Of a stretch of DNA of 44,407 bases, positions 32,318-41,702 are shown piece after piece. Positions within the stretch are counted from its first letter, which is position 1, and each line of letters opens with the position of its first letter. A program made the position numbers and the translations under genes. The stretch lies in assembly GCA_012520355.1 (NCBI GenBank), contig JAAYOK010000177.1:1-44407 (forward strand). The letters run 5' to 3'. This stretch comes from Bacillota bacterium. Lineage in GTDB: Bacteria > Bacillota > Limnochordia > Darwinibacteriales > Darwinibacteriaceae. The notes beneath the pieces were generated by a model, which was not told the origin of the DNA, searched no databases, and saw nothing but the letters and a program-made list of their open reading frames with translations.

Positions 32318-33265
32318 ATGAGAGAGGCTAGTAAGAGACTAAAGGTTTTTTCGGGGAATGCTAACAAGGAGTTAGCCTTAGATATCTGTCGCTACTTAGG
32401 TCTAGAGCTAGGGATATCGGAGTTATCGCGTTTTAAAGACAGCGAGATACGGTGCAGAATTGGTGAAACAGTAAGGGGGGCAGAGGTCTTTATCGTCCAG
32501 CCTCTGAATAACCCGTCAGCAGAGCATATTATGGAACTTGTGATCATGATTGACGCCATGAAGAGGGCATCGGCTAAAGTGGTTTGCCCCGTCATTCCGT
32601 ATTATGCCTATGCTCGTCAAGATCGCAAAAACCAACCCCGCGATCCAATTTCAGCCAAACTTCTCGCGAATATACTGACCGCAGCTGGGGCTGATCGAGT
32701 GGTAACCCTCGACCTTCATGCCGGTCAGATTCAGGGCTTCTTTGATATTCCAGTGGACAATCTCAGAGGTATGCCCATTATTGCAGAATACTTGGTTAAG
32801 AAGAAGCTACAAGACATTGTAGTCGTTTCGCCTGATGTGGGCGGTGTGGTCCGCTCTAGGGAACTTGCGGATCGGCTCCATGCCCAATTAGCCATTGTTG
32901 ATAAGCGCCGCCCAGCCCCGAACAAGGCCGAAGTGATGAACCTCATTGGCGATGTGGAAGGCAAGACTGCGGTCTTAATTGATGATATGATTGATACAGG
33001 TGGAACCATCGTTAACGCCGCTAACGCCCTGATAGAAAGGGGAGCGAAAGAGGTCTATGCTTGCTGTACCCACGCAGTGTTCTCTGATCCTGCCGTGGAG
33101 TTTATGGAAGCGAGCCCCCTGAAGGAAGTCATCGTTACCGACAGTATTCATCTACCGCCTGAAAAGGGAATATCGAAACTCAAGGTGCTTTCGGTGGCGC
33201 CCCTCCTGGCAGAGGCCATTCGGAGGATCTTCGAAGAGAGACCCGTAAGCATGCTGTTTGACTAA
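32318..33265 (+). CDS. prs: Ribose-phosphate pyrophosphokinase (PRPP synthetase)
   Basis: Prs makes PRPP from ribose-5-phosphate and ATP, feeding purine, pyrimidine, NAD, His and Trp synthesis. It also makes the ligand that controls PurR, encoded 2 kb upstream. The 315 residues are standard length, with YYAYARQDRKNQPRDPISAK (ATP flexible loop), VVTLDLHAGQIQGFFDIPVD and the PRPP loop VLIDDMIDTGGTI. GGAGGGT precedes the ATG by ten bases. The glmU-prs-ctc order matches B. subtilis. Its stop lies within the -35 box of the rplY promoter. Confidence 0.97.
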   Translation: MREASKRLKVFSGNANKELALDICRYLGLELGISELSRFKDSEIRCRIGETVRGAEVFIVQPLNNPSAEHIMELVIMIDAMKRASAKVVCPVIPYYAYARQDRKNQPRDPISAKLLANILTAAGADRVVTLDLHAGQIQGFFDIPVDNLRGMPIIAEYLVKKKLQDIVVVSPDVGGVVRSRELADRLHAQLAIVDKRRPAPNKAEVMNLIGDVEGKTAVLIDDMIDTGGTIVNAANALIERGAKEVYACCTHAVFSDPAVEFMEASPLKEVIVTDSIHLPPEKGISKLKVLSVAPLLAEAIRRIFEERPVSMLFD

Positions 33266-33286
33266 TACGTGCAAGAATGGTATTAT
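33258..33286 (+). promoter_or_regulatory. Promoter of rplY/ctc
   Basis: TTGACT (33258-33263) and TATTAT (33281-33286) are spaced by 17 bp, and a preceding TG makes an extended -10. The -35 box contains the prs stop codon. No sigma-B-type element, used by ctc in B. subtilis, is evident. Confidence 0.65.
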
Positions 33287-33315
33287 AATTGAATGTGAAA
33301 AGGAGGCGCGGAAAA

Positions 33316-33954
33316 ATGGCAAATTATCAGCTAACAGTGGAAGAAAGAACCGAAACTGGTAAATCCTATGCCCGTAAACTTAGGGCCATGGGTAAGATTC
33401 CTGCAGTAATATATGGTTCCGGCAAAGAGTCTACCAATATTGAGGTGGGCGTTCGAGATGTAGAGAAGGCCCTTAGTGCTCAAGGTAGCCTTATTGATCT
33501 GGACATTGCAGGCGCGAAACGAACTGTCTTGGTAAAAGATATGCGTCGCGATCCTGTCCGTGGCACACTGCAGCATTTAGACTTCCATGAGATTGACCTC
33601 AGCAAGAAGTTACAGATTGTAGTACCCATCCGAGTTACAGGCGAAGACACACGTCCTAACGATGGTGGCGTAGTGCAAACACTCCTGTGGGAAGTGGAAG
33701 TACTCTGCTTGCCTACGGATATTCCCGAGGCCATTGTTGTTGACGTAAGCGATGTGGAACTAGAGCAAACTGTAACAGTCGCTGATTTGGAACTACCTTC
33801 CGGTGTTGAAGTAGTCCTTGATGCTGACGAAGCAGTGCTTAAAGTGGGTGTTCCCGCAGCAGTTGATTTGGGTCAAGAAGACGAGGCTGACGAAGCCGCG
33901 GAAGGCGAAGGAGCAGAGGCCCCAGCTGCTGACGGCGAAGAGTCTGAAGCATAA
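33316..33954 (+). CDS. rplY: 50S ribosomal protein L25, Ctc/TL5 form
   Basis: This L25 family protein binds 5S rRNA. The 212 residues comprise the N-terminal L25 domain (about 1-90: RTETGKSYARKLRAMGKIPA and VIYGSGKESTNIEV), the C-terminal TL5 beta domain (about 95-180, VPIRVTGEDTRPNDGGVVQ) and a very acidic, Ala/Glu-rich tail (about 185-212). In B. subtilis the homologue Ctc is a general stress protein. ATG 33316 is nine bases after AAGGAGG; a TTG nine codons upstream lies in the -10 region. A strong terminator follows. Confidence 0.94.
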   Translation: MANYQLTVEERTETGKSYARKLRAMGKIPAVIYGSGKESTNIEVGVRDVEKALSAQGSLIDLDIAGAKRTVLVKDMRRDPVRGTLQHLDFHEIDLSKKLQIVVPIRVTGEDTRPNDGGVVQTLLWEVEVLCLPTDIPEAIVVDVSDVELEQTVTVADLELPSGVEVVLDADEAVLKVGVPAAVDLGQEDEADEAAEGEGAEAPAADGEESEA

Positions 33955-33988
33955 AATCCCTTGTTCTAATTTACGGGAATTACCGAAT

Positions 33989-34019
33989 CGCACAGTGCAG
34001 CTGATGTCACTGTGCGTTT
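33989..34019 (+). terminator. Intrinsic terminator after rplY
   Basis: CGCACAGTG (33989-33997) pairs perfectly with CACTGTGCG (34008-34016) around a ten-base loop, followed by TTTCTT. Confidence 0.85.
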
Positions 34020-34062
34020 CTTATGATCCGTCTGTGTAAGAGGTGTGAGGTGTGGTGTGGAT

Positions 34063-34650
34063 ATGCCTAAAGTGATTGTGGGCCTTGGTAGTCCAGGGCT
34101 GCGTTACGCACGAACACGACATAACTTAGGTTTTTGGGTTTTGGACCGCTTAAGTGAGAAACTACAGATTCCCCTGACCAAGCATAAATTTTCTGCCACG
34201 TATGGCGAAGGACATGTCTATGGTCAGAAGGTCATGTTGGTTAAGCCCCAAACCTTTATGAATTTAAGCGGCCGACCGGTCGCGGATATAGTGAATTTTT
34301 ACCAAATGGACCTGGACGATCTTTTGGTTGTGTATGATGATCTCGATCTACCCCCTGGTACCCTGAGGATCAAGGCTTCAGGTAGTAGCGGAGGTCACCG
34401 AGGCATGGCCGATATTATTACCCATCTGAAAAGCGATGCTTTTCCCCGTTTAAGGGTGGGAATTGGTCAACCCCCGCCATTCTTAAACGCGGCAGAGTAT
34501 GTATTGCAGGGAATAGATGAGGCAGATACTAAGATACTAGAAGAATCAGCCATGCGTGCAGCAGGGGCCAGTTCAATGTGGCTGCAAGAGGATCTGTTGC
34601 AGGTGATGAATCGGTACAATCGCAAGCAGAACACAGCAAGGGAAACTTGA
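34063..34650 (+). CDS. pth: Peptidyl-tRNA hydrolase
   Basis: Pth releases stalled peptides from dropped peptidyl-tRNA. The 195 residues contain VGLGSPGLRYARTRHNLGFW (catalytic H20), KPQTFMNLSG (N67), YDDLDLPPG (D92 or D93) and SSGGHRGMADIITHL. ATG 34063, nine bases after GAGGTG, matches the family N-terminus MxKVIVGLG; the in-frame GTG at 34045 adds six atypical residues. In B. subtilis a short gene (fin/yabK) separates pth from mfd; here mfd follows after 19 bases. Confidence 0.96.
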   Translation: MPKVIVGLGSPGLRYARTRHNLGFWVLDRLSEKLQIPLTKHKFSATYGEGHVYGQKVMLVKPQTFMNLSGRPVADIVNFYQMDLDDLLVVYDDLDLPPGTLRIKASGSSGGHRGMADIITHLKSDAFPRLRVGIGQPPPFLNAAEYVLQGIDEADTKILEESAMRAAGASSMWLQEDLLQVMNRYNRKQNTARET

Positions 34651-34669
34651 CCAGAAGGGGGAATGTAGA

Positions 34670-37600
34670 TTGTCTCTACAAGGTCTAGTAGACCTAGTGC
34701 GTCAGAGTAAAGAACTTGGATACGCAGGGAAGCAGGGCCAAATGATCACTGGGTTGTCGGGAGGACAGCGTTCTGTTTTCTTGAGTACGATCTACGATCC
34801 GGCCCGGGTTATGCTGGTCCTGACCAGTTCCTTAAGGCAGGCAGAGCGGCTTGCCTCAGATTTTTCCGGCTTACTTCCAGAAGCCAAGACCTTAATTTGG
34901 GAAGGCAATGAGCTTTTGCCCCACGAAGAAGCCCCTAGGGCCTTGGATCTAAGGGCCAACCGCCTGGAAGTACTGCAAGAAGGTGGGCAACCGGGTACAA
35001 TCATTCTTGCACCCATAACGGGCATACTGGAGGGACTGGTTGCACCAGAGCGGATAAGAAAATCAGAATTTTCAATCAATATGGATTCCCGCTTCGACCT
35101 CGAAGAAATGGCGGGCTCTTTGGTCGCGCTAGGCTATGAGCGAGTACCCCTGGTGGAGAAGTTCGGCCAGTTTAGTCTGCGAGGTGGCATCCTTGATATT
35201 GCCCCCTCCTTTTCTGGCCATCCCGTCCGAATTGAACTTTGGGGCGATGAAGTAGATTCCATGCGGATTTTCGATTATACCACCCAGAAATCCTTAGAAA
35301 ATATCGATGAGGTAACGATCAAGGCTGCCCGTGAGGCTTTGTATGATCCCGAGGATCGAGAGGCCATTAAAGAAGCCATTTGGTCCGAGTATGGAATCCA
35401 AAGCGAGCGCCTCTATAAACTCAACTTAGCCCAAGAGGCCGATGAGCTTTTGGCCCAGGGGGCCAGGCAACTAGAGGCCTTCGATGAACAGGGGTACTTC
35501 CCCGGGATTGATCAATACAAGGGTTACTTTGGAGAAATTGTCACCCTCCTTGAATATTTACCCCGGGATCTGATTCTGGTCTTAGATGAACCGGTCCGTC
35601 TGAAGGAAGCGGCGGTCAATGCCTCCCTGGAAATCGGGGACAATTTTGCCCAGCTCCTAAAACGGGGACGGATCCTAAGTAGTCTTGGTAAACTCTTTAC
35701 GGATTGGAATACTCTGTTCCTCAAGTTTCAAACGTATAGTCCCATTTATTTGGCAGTTTTAGGCAAGCGAGTAGCTGGCATGGAGAGCCTCAGTTCCACT
35801 TCGCTGAATTTGCGGATGCCAGAACACTTTGGCGGTAGTATTGAACGGATGCTGCGCCGCTTAAAACAGCTCCGTAAGGATCACTACCGGGTCTTACTCT
35901 TGGTATCAAGCAAAGAAAAGGGCCAGCGCCTTCTAGAACTCCTGCGGGATGACGATATTCCCGGGGTCTATGTGGAAAGTCTCCAGAAAGAACTACAGAT
36001 CGGAAACTGTGTGATCACCCCAGGTAGCCTCGAGACGGGTTTTGAGTTTCCCAGTTTTAAGCTGGCAGTCTTTACGGAATTAGAGCTCTATGGTCGTCAG
36101 AAGACGAAACCGAGACCGAGCAAGGTGGACGAGGGTTTACGTCTCACACCCACAGAACTACGGGTGGGGGATTATGTGGTCCATATCAATCATGGTATTG
36201 GTCAATATTTAGGAATTGAAGTTCTCCAAGTGGACGATCGTTCCAAAGACTATCTCTTTATCCGCTATGCCGGGGAAGACCGTCTTTATGTACCCACCGA
36301 TCAAATCCATCTCCTCCAGCGTTATGTAGGCCTCGAAGATAGTGCCCCCCGCCTATCGAAACTAGGGGGCAATGAATGGGCCAGGGTTAAAAAGAGGGCC
36401 AAAGAATCGGTTCAGGAGATGGCGGAGGGTTTAATCAAGCTCTATGCGGAGCGGGAGGCCATTGAGGGTTTTGCCTTCCCTGAAGATACCCCCTGGCAGC
36501 AAGATCTAGAAAACTCCTTCCCTTATCAGGAGACTCCAGATCAGATTCAAGCCATTGAAGCGGTCAAACGGGATATGGAAAAGTCCAGACCCATGGATCG
36601 ACTCCTTTGCGGTGATGTGGGCTATGGTAAGACCGAAGTGGCTATTCGGGCTGCCTTTAAAGCGGTATCCAGTAGTAAGCAGGTGGCGGTCTTGGTGCCC
36701 ACTACGATCCTGGCCCAACAACACCACCGCACCTTTGAAGAACGCTTTGAGGGTTATCCCATCAAAATAGCGGTAGCGAGTCGCTTCCAATCCGCCAGTG
36801 AAGTGGCGAAGACCATGGAGGGCGTGAAAAAAGGTACAGTGGATGTCATTATCGGTACCCACCGTCTCCTTTCCAAGGATGTAGTCTTTAAAGATTTGGG
36901 TCTGGTCATCGTAGACGAAGAACAGCGGTTTGGGGTCGCCCAAAAGGAGAGACTCAAAGAGCTTAGCACCAATGTGGATGTCTTAACTCTATCTGCGACG
37001 CCTATTCCCCGAACCTTGCACATGGCCATGGTTGGTGTGAGAGATATGAGTGTGATTGCAACCCCGCCAGAAGATCGCTATCCCATCCGTACGTATGTGG
37101 TGGAATATGATGAACAACTGATTCGCCAGGCGATCCTGCGGGAACTGGCCAGGCAGGGCCAGGTGTACTTTGTCCATAACCGAGTTCAGTCCATCGATTA
37201 TGTGTATAGCGAACTCTCGAAGCTCGTTCCGGAGGCGAGAATTGCCATCGCCCACGGGCAAATGGATGAGACTGTTTTGGAGCGGGTGATGCTTCAGTTC
37301 TATGAAGGTGAGTTTGACATTCTCCTTTGCACCACAATTATTGAAACTGGGATGGATATCGGTAATGTCAATACTCTGATCATTGATAATGCCGATCATC
37401 TAGGTCTCGCCCAGCTCTATCAGCTTCGGGGGCGGGTAGGTCGGACCAGTCGCATTGCCTACGCCTATTTCACCCATCGTAAAGACAAAATCCTCACCGA
37501 AGAGGCGGAGAAAAGGCTTGGGGCCATTAAGGAATTTACGGAGCTTGGTTCGGGAATTCGCATCGCCATGCGAGATCTAGAGATCCGGGGTGCAGGGAAT

Positions 37601-38158
37601 CTCTTAGGTCCTGAGCAACACGGCTTCATTGCCTCGGTGGGCTTTGAGCTTTACTGCAAACTCTTGGAAGATGCCATAGCTGAGCTAAAAAGCGGTGGCA
37701 AGGTGAAGGAGCCTACGCCTGAACCAGTCTTGGATCTGCAGGTGGACGCCTATATTGCCGATAGCTATGTACAGGATCCAGGGCAAAAGGTTGAGCTGTA
37801 TCAAAAGATCATTGCCCTTGATACCCTCGAAGACTGCGATGATTTGGAAGAAGAAGTGCAAGATCGCTTTGGGAACTTGCCCGACGCGGTCCGCAACCTC
37901 TTGCAGATTGCGAGGATTAAGGTCCTGGCTCGTCAGGTAGGCATTGGCAGTATTTCGGTTCGAGGCAGCAAATTCCAGTTGAAATTCTTGGAAGGTTTCG
38001 CGGTGGATGCGAATATCTACGCCGCCCTCTACACCAAGTACAAGGGTAAAATCTCCTATCGTCACGGCCGTGTCGGCCAGTTAGTGGTGGAAAAGGATGC
38101 CCAGGATGAACGGGCCCTAGCTTTTCTAACTGAGGTATTACGAGCCTGTGTTCAGTGA
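34670..38158 (+). CDS. mfd: Transcription-repair coupling factor
   Basis: Mfd removes RNA polymerase stalled at DNA lesions and recruits UvrA. The 1162 residues are typical. UvrB-like domains (about 1-350) include the region after LPHEEAP. The CarD-like RNA polymerase interaction domain (about 495-560) has VGDYVVHINHGIGQYLGIEV. The RecG-like translocase has Walker A GDVGYGKTE (K654), the DEEQ box (749-752), TLSATPIPRTLHMAM and QLRGRVGR. The C-terminal TRCF domain (about 1000-1110) inhibits UvrA binding until activated. It starts at TTG about eight bases after GAAGGGGGA. Confidence 0.97.
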   Translation: MSLQGLVDLVRQSKELGYAGKQGQMITGLSGGQRSVFLSTIYDPARVMLVLTSSLRQAERLASDFSGLLPEAKTLIWEGNELLPHEEAPRALDLRANRLEVLQEGGQPGTIILAPITGILEGLVAPERIRKSEFSINMDSRFDLEEMAGSLVALGYERVPLVEKFGQFSLRGGILDIAPSFSGHPVRIELWGDEVDSMRIFDYTTQKSLENIDEVTIKAAREALYDPEDREAIKEAIWSEYGIQSERLYKLNLAQEADELLAQGARQLEAFDEQGYFPGIDQYKGYFGEIVTLLEYLPRDLILVLDEPVRLKEAAVNASLEIGDNFAQLLKRGRILSSLGKLFTDWNTLFLKFQTYSPIYLAVLGKRVAGMESLSSTSLNLRMPEHFGGSIERMLRRLKQLRKDHYRVLLLVSSKEKGQRLLELLRDDDIPGVYVESLQKELQIGNCVITPGSLETGFEFPSFKLAVFTELELYGRQKTKPRPSKVDEGLRLTPTELRVGDYVVHINHGIGQYLGIEVLQVDDRSKDYLFIRYAGEDRLYVPTDQIHLLQRYVGLEDSAPRLSKLGGNEWARVKKRAKESVQEMAEGLIKLYAEREAIEGFAFPEDTPWQQDLENSFPYQETPDQIQAIEAVKRDMEKSRPMDRLLCGDVGYGKTEVAIRAAFKAVSSSKQVAVLVPTTILAQQHHRTFEERFEGYPIKIAVASRFQSASEVAKTMEGVKKGTVDVIIGTHRLLSKDVVFKDLGLVIVDEEQRFGVAQKERLKELSTNVDVLTLSATPIPRTLHMAMVGVRDMSVIATPPEDRYPIRTYVVEYDEQLIRQAILRELARQGQVYFVHNRVQSIDYVYSELSKLVPEARIAIAHGQMDETVLERVMLQFYEGEFDILLCTTIIETGMDIGNVNTLIIDNADHLGLAQLYQLRGRVGRTSRIAYAYFTHRKDKILTEEAEKRLGAIKEFTELGSGIRIAMRDLEIRGAGNLLGPEQHGFIASVGFELYCKLLEDAIAELKSGGKVKEPTPEPVLDLQVDAYIADSYVQDPGQKVELYQKIIALDTLEDCDDLEEEVQDRFGNLPDAVRNLLQIARIKVLARQVGIGSISVRGSKFQLKFLEGFAVDANIYAALYTKYKGKISYRHGRVGQLVVEKDAQDERALAFLTEVLRACVQ

Positions 38159-38217
38159 ATAAAACAAGTTCAGGCCGCTAATACTAACCCCAAGCTCACT
38201 AGAAGAGGGGTGTGACA

Positions 38218-38751
38218 TTGAAAGCAACTGGAATAGTTCGACGCATTGACGATCTGGGACGTGTGGTCATCCCCAAAGAAATTCGCCGTACTCTGCGCAT
38301 CCGAGAAGGAGATCCCCTCGAGATTTTTGTTGATCGGGATGGGGAGGTTATTTTAAAGAAGTATTCACCCATCGGGGAATTGGGGGATTTTGCCCAGGAG
38401 TATTCGGACTCCTTGTACGAAACCACAGGTCATGTTGCCATTATTACCGACCGAGACGCAGTAGTGGCCATTTCTGGAGCACCTAAGAAACAGTGGATAG
38501 ATAAGTCGATTGTGGCTGTGGTAGAAGAGGCCATGGAGTCGAGGCGGAGTATGACGCTTCGTAAGGGAGAGCGCCCTGAGGAGGATGAGTGGGACTTTGC
38601 CATGCAGGTGATTGCTCCGATTATTTCCGAGGGAGACCCTATCGGTAGCGTGATTCTCGGAACCAATGAAGCCAAAAAGCAACTCGGCGAACTCGAGCTC
38701 AAGCTATGTGAAACGGCCGCTGGCTTTTTAGCCAAACAGATGGAGCAATAG
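38218..38751 (+). CDS. spoVT: Stage V sporulation transcription regulator SpoVT
   Basis: SpoVT is an AbrB-family regulator active in the forespore. The 177 residues begin KATGIVRRIDDLGRVVIPKE, nearly identical to B. subtilis SpoVT through the swapped-hairpin DNA-binding domain (about 1-50). The GAF-like domain (about 58-177) follows, ending ETAAGFLAKQMEQ. The TTG at 38218, seven bases after AGAGGGG, gives exactly the family N-terminus; a GTG two codons upstream is in frame but less likely. The mfd-spoVT order is conserved. No clear sigma-G promoter was found in the 59-bp gap. Confidence 0.96.
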   Translation: MKATGIVRRIDDLGRVVIPKEIRRTLRIREGDPLEIFVDRDGEVILKKYSPIGELGDFAQEYSDSLYETTGHVAIITDRDAVVAISGAPKKQWIDKSIVAVVEEAMESRRSMTLRKGERPEEDEWDFAMQVIAPIISEGDPIGSVILGTNEAKKQLGELELKLCETAAGFLAKQMEQ

Positions 38752-38828
38752 GGAAAAGCAAAATACTTGGACTCCTCATAACCTACCTTTGCCTTGCGTA
38801 AGCATAGGAAAAAAAGAAGGCGTGGGAT

Positions 38829-40424
38829 ATGACAAAGGAGTCTTTTTTGCGTGGTGCTGTCGTTTTGACCTTGGCCAGTTTGGTCAGTCGAATGATTGGT
38901 TTGGCCTATATGATCGCTCTACCCCGTTTGATCTACGATGATGGCATGGGCCTCTACCAACTGGTTAAACCCATTCACTATTTTGCCGCGGTGGTGGCAC
39001 TTGCAGGTGTGCCTGTGGCCATTGCCAAACTTACAGCAGAAAAAGTTGCTCTGGGGTCCAAACGAGATGTGCAGCGGGTGTTTCAGGTAGGTACAGCCCT
39101 CATGGTCCTCAGCGGAGGCGTGGTGGGACTCGCCCTTCTTTTTGGCGCGAACTGGTTTGCGTTCCGTTTTGCCAGAGATATGGGGGTGGCCAAGACCCTC
39201 GCCTTGCTTGGTCCAGCCTGTTTCTTCTTGGCCTTAAGTGCCGCCATGCGTGGGTTTTTCCAAGGGCTCCAATGTATGACCCCCACGGCTGTAGCCCAAA
39301 TCATCGATCAGCTGGTCCGAGTGCTGGTAACCATGCTTGCGAGCGCTTGGCTGAGACCTCGGGGAGTGGAAATGGCTGTAACGGGCATTGCCATTGGCTT
39401 TATTGCGGGGGAATTTACTGGCTGGCTGGTTCTGGTCATCTACTATGCGATTAAAGGTCAGAAACTGATGCTGGACATTCCGGAGAAGCAAAGGCAGGTA
39501 CCAGAATCCTTTTGGCAAATTGCCAAGAAGATCGTCCTCCTTGCTTCTCCAGCAGTTGTGGCTACGATTTTATGGCCTGTGATGCAGCTTGCCGATAGCC
39601 TTTTGATTCCCCAGAGAATGCAAATGGCAGGCTTTTCGCCTGCCCAGATCCGTGAAGGGCTCGGCCACTTGGGTATGGCCTTAACCTTAGCCCATTTTCC
39701 TAATGTTGTTACGGTGGCCTTGGCCACAAGTTTAGTCCCCGCCATTTCTGAGGCGTGGGCCCTAAAGAGTAAGCGCTTGGTTCAGTACCGAACCCAAGAA
39801 GCTCTACGGATTGCCTTAATCTTTGGTATCCCTTCCTGTGCCGCGCTCTTTGTCTTGGCCAAACCTTTGAGTCAACTACTCTTCGGTTATGTTCAGGTGG
39901 CGGCACCCCTGGCCATTTTGTCCTTTGGGGCTATTTCCCTCGGGATCATCCAAGCTAGCACAGGGGTCTTGCAGGGGCTCGGTCAGATGTTAGTCCCTGT
40001 CCGCAATCTCGCCCTTGGTGTGGTATGTAAGTTCCTTTTGAACTACTATCTACTAGCCCAGCCCCAAATCGGCATGCTCGGTGCTGCCTGGAGTACAACA
40101 GCAAGTTGGGCGGTGATCGCCTTGCTGAACCTAGCTTCGGTGTACAAAGAGGTGGATCACGCCTTGAGCCTTAGGGCGAGCCTGCTTTATCCGTCCTTAG
40201 TCACCATCTTTGCAGCGCTTTGGATGTATCTGACCCAGGATACTCTAGCCTATTTTATCCCAGAAGGCGCCGCCAGTTTTCTGGCACTGATAAGCGGCTT
40301 TGTCCTCTACTTCCTGTTCCTCATGCCCACCAAGAGCTTGACGAAGCGGGATCTTCATTTGCTCCCTCTCTTTGGTAAACCACTGGCCCGTACCCTTCAA
40401 GCCTGGGGGTTTTTACGGAGCTGA
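38829..40424 (+). CDS. SpoVB/YabM-like polysaccharide flippase (MVF/MurJ-type)
   Basis: The 531-residue protein has about 14 membrane helices. It opens KESFLRGAVVLTLASLVSRM with IGLAYMIALPRLIYDDGMGLYQ in the first two helices, the characteristic SpoVB-group N-terminus. GVPVAIAKLTAEKVALG follows. The superfamily flips lipid-linked envelope precursors; SpoVB-type members are needed for spore cortex synthesis. Position between spoVT and mazG matches B. subtilis yabM, a paralogue of spoVB, so I do not choose between names. The ribosome site is weak (AAGGCGTGGG). The 3' end overlaps convergent mazG by 28 bp. Confidence 0.85.
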   Translation: MTKESFLRGAVVLTLASLVSRMIGLAYMIALPRLIYDDGMGLYQLVKPIHYFAAVVALAGVPVAIAKLTAEKVALGSKRDVQRVFQVGTALMVLSGGVVGLALLFGANWFAFRFARDMGVAKTLALLGPACFFLALSAAMRGFFQGLQCMTPTAVAQIIDQLVRVLVTMLASAWLRPRGVEMAVTGIAIGFIAGEFTGWLVLVIYYAIKGQKLMLDIPEKQRQVPESFWQIAKKIVLLASPAVVATILWPVMQLADSLLIPQRMQMAGFSPAQIREGLGHLGMALTLAHFPNVVTVALATSLVPAISEAWALKSKRLVQYRTQEALRIALIFGIPSCAALFVLAKPLSQLLFGYVQVAAPLAILSFGAISLGIIQASTGVLQGLGQMLVPVRNLALGVVCKFLLNYYLLAQPQIGMLGAAWSTTASWAVIALLNLASVYKEVDHALSLRASLLYPSLVTIFAALWMYLTQDTLAYFIPEGAASFLALISGFVLYFLFLMPTKSLTKRDLHLLPLFGKPLARTLQAWGFLRS

Positions 40425-41188
40425 TCCTTAGCCCGATCCCAAAGCAGATTCAGGCCATCAAGGTCCAGGTCGTTTAGATCGAGACCTTCTTCTTTTGCGT
40501 AGGCTTCCACAAGGTGAAAGCGCTCTGTGAACTTGGCCGTGGCTTGGTCGAGGGCCAGCTCTGGATCCACCTCGATAAAGCGGGCCAGATTCACTGTGGC
40601 AAAGAGGAGATCGCCAAGCTCGTCTTCAAGTTCGGCCTGGATTCCCCCTTGGAGCGCGTCTTTCAGTTCTTGGATCTCTTCTTCGATTTTGTCTAAGACA
40701 TCAAGGGGTTCGTCCCAATCAAAGCCCACCTTGGCCGCCTTCTTTTGGATTTTCTCGGCCCGCATCAGCGCGGGAAAGACCTTGGGTACCCCATCTAAGA
40801 CCGACGTTCGCTCTGCCAGTCCCTTTTCTGTCTTTTTAATGGCATCCCAGGTCTTACTCACCTCATCCGCGGTCTCGATGTTGCCTGCTGTAGCGAAGAC
40901 ATGGGGATGGCGACGTATGATCTTCTCACCGAGATTCTGGATCACATCATCGACGGAAAAAGCCCCTTTTTCCCTGGCGATCTCCGCATGGAGTAGGACC
41001 TGTAAAAGGACATCCCCCAGTTCATCTAAGATCGCCTCAGGGTTTTCCTCGTCAATGGCTTCAAAGAGTTCGTAGGTCTCTTCCAGGAGGAACCGTTTGA
41101 GGCTTTCGTGGGTCTGCTTACGATCCCAGGGACAACCCTCTGGGGAACGGAGCTTACTAATAATTTGGACTAGATCTGACCAGGTCAT
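40397..41188 (-). CDS. mazG: Nucleoside triphosphate pyrophosphohydrolase MazG
   Basis: MazG hydrolyses NTPs, including damaged or non-canonical ones, to NMP and pyrophosphate. The 263 residues carry two MazG domains: LRSPEGCPWDRKQTHESLKR with LLEETYELFEAIDEE and ILDELGDVLLQVLLHA, then LEDELGDLLFATVNLARFIE. The EExxE and ExxD metal sites are present in the first domain. ATG 41188 follows AAAGGAG; an in-frame start seven codons earlier is possible. Unlike B. subtilis YabN, there is no N-terminal tetrapyrrole-methylase domain, and the gene reads opposite to its conserved neighbours. Confidence 0.94.
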   Translation of the reverse strand: MTWSDLVQIISKLRSPEGCPWDRKQTHESLKRFLLEETYELFEAIDEENPEAILDELGDVLLQVLLHAEIAREKGAFSVDDVIQNLGEKIIRRHPHVFATAGNIETADEVSKTWDAIKKTEKGLAERTSVLDGVPKVFPALMRAEKIQKKAAKVGFDWDEPLDVLDKIEEEIQELKDALQGGIQAELEDELGDLLFATVNLARFIEVDPELALDQATAKFTERFHLVEAYAKEEGLDLNDLDLDGLNLLWDRAKDQLRKNPQA

Positions 41189-41214
41189 GAAGTACTCCTT
41201 TCTGCCCACTAAGT

Positions 41215-41238
41215 AAAGAACCCCCTAGGAGTAGGGGG
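41215..41238 (-). terminator. Intrinsic terminator after the HU gene (minus strand)
   Basis: On the minus strand CCCCCTA and TAGGGGG enclose a CTCC loop and are followed by TTCTTT. Confidence 0.85.
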
Positions 41239-41256
41239 CAAGTCAAACATTCATTT

Positions 41257-41535
41257 TTACTTAGGTGCTACGACTTCCCGGAGGGACTTGCCTGGTTTGA
41301 AGGCAGGAACCTTAGTGGCGGGAATTGTAATGGGTTTTCCGGTGGAAGGATTAATCCCTTGGCGTTCTTGACGAGGTCTTACCTCGAACGTACCGAATCC
41401 AACGATGGTTACCTTCTCTTCTCGGGCTAAAGAATCGGAAATGGCTGCAAATACCGCTTCTACCGCTTCGCCTGCTGCCTTTTTAGTCATACCTGCTTTG
41501 TCAGCAACATTAGCAATCAACTCTGCTTTGTTCAC
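41257..41535 (-). CDS. hup: HU family DNA-binding protein
   Basis: HU is the main nucleoid-associated dimer, bending and compacting DNA. The 92 residues are typical: MNKAELIANVADKAGMTKKA, then VGFGTFEVRPRQERQGINPS (the beta arm with its RxGxNPxTG tip) and the C-terminal AFKPGKSLREVV. It starts at GTG six bases after AAAGGAGGT; an overlapping out-of-frame ATG just upstream is not used. It has its own terminator and is divergent from the SpoIID-like gene across a 167-bp gap in which I found no convincing promoter on either strand. Confidence 0.97.
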   Translation of the reverse strand: MNKAELIANVADKAGMTKKAAGEAVEAVFAAISDSLAREEKVTIVGFGTFEVRPRQERQGINPSTGKPITIPATKVPAFKPGKSLREVVAPK

Positions 41536-41702
41536 ACATAAACCTCCTTTAAGGTGGAAATATACCCTGTAATTCTAGGATTATTCGAGTTCTCCTGCTA
41601 ACTATGGCAATATTTTCCCCTAAAAACAATGATAATACCCGCTTTTCATGCGATTTTGCCCCCCTTTTTTGGTGACACTAACAAAAACAAAGGAGAATTG
41701 CT

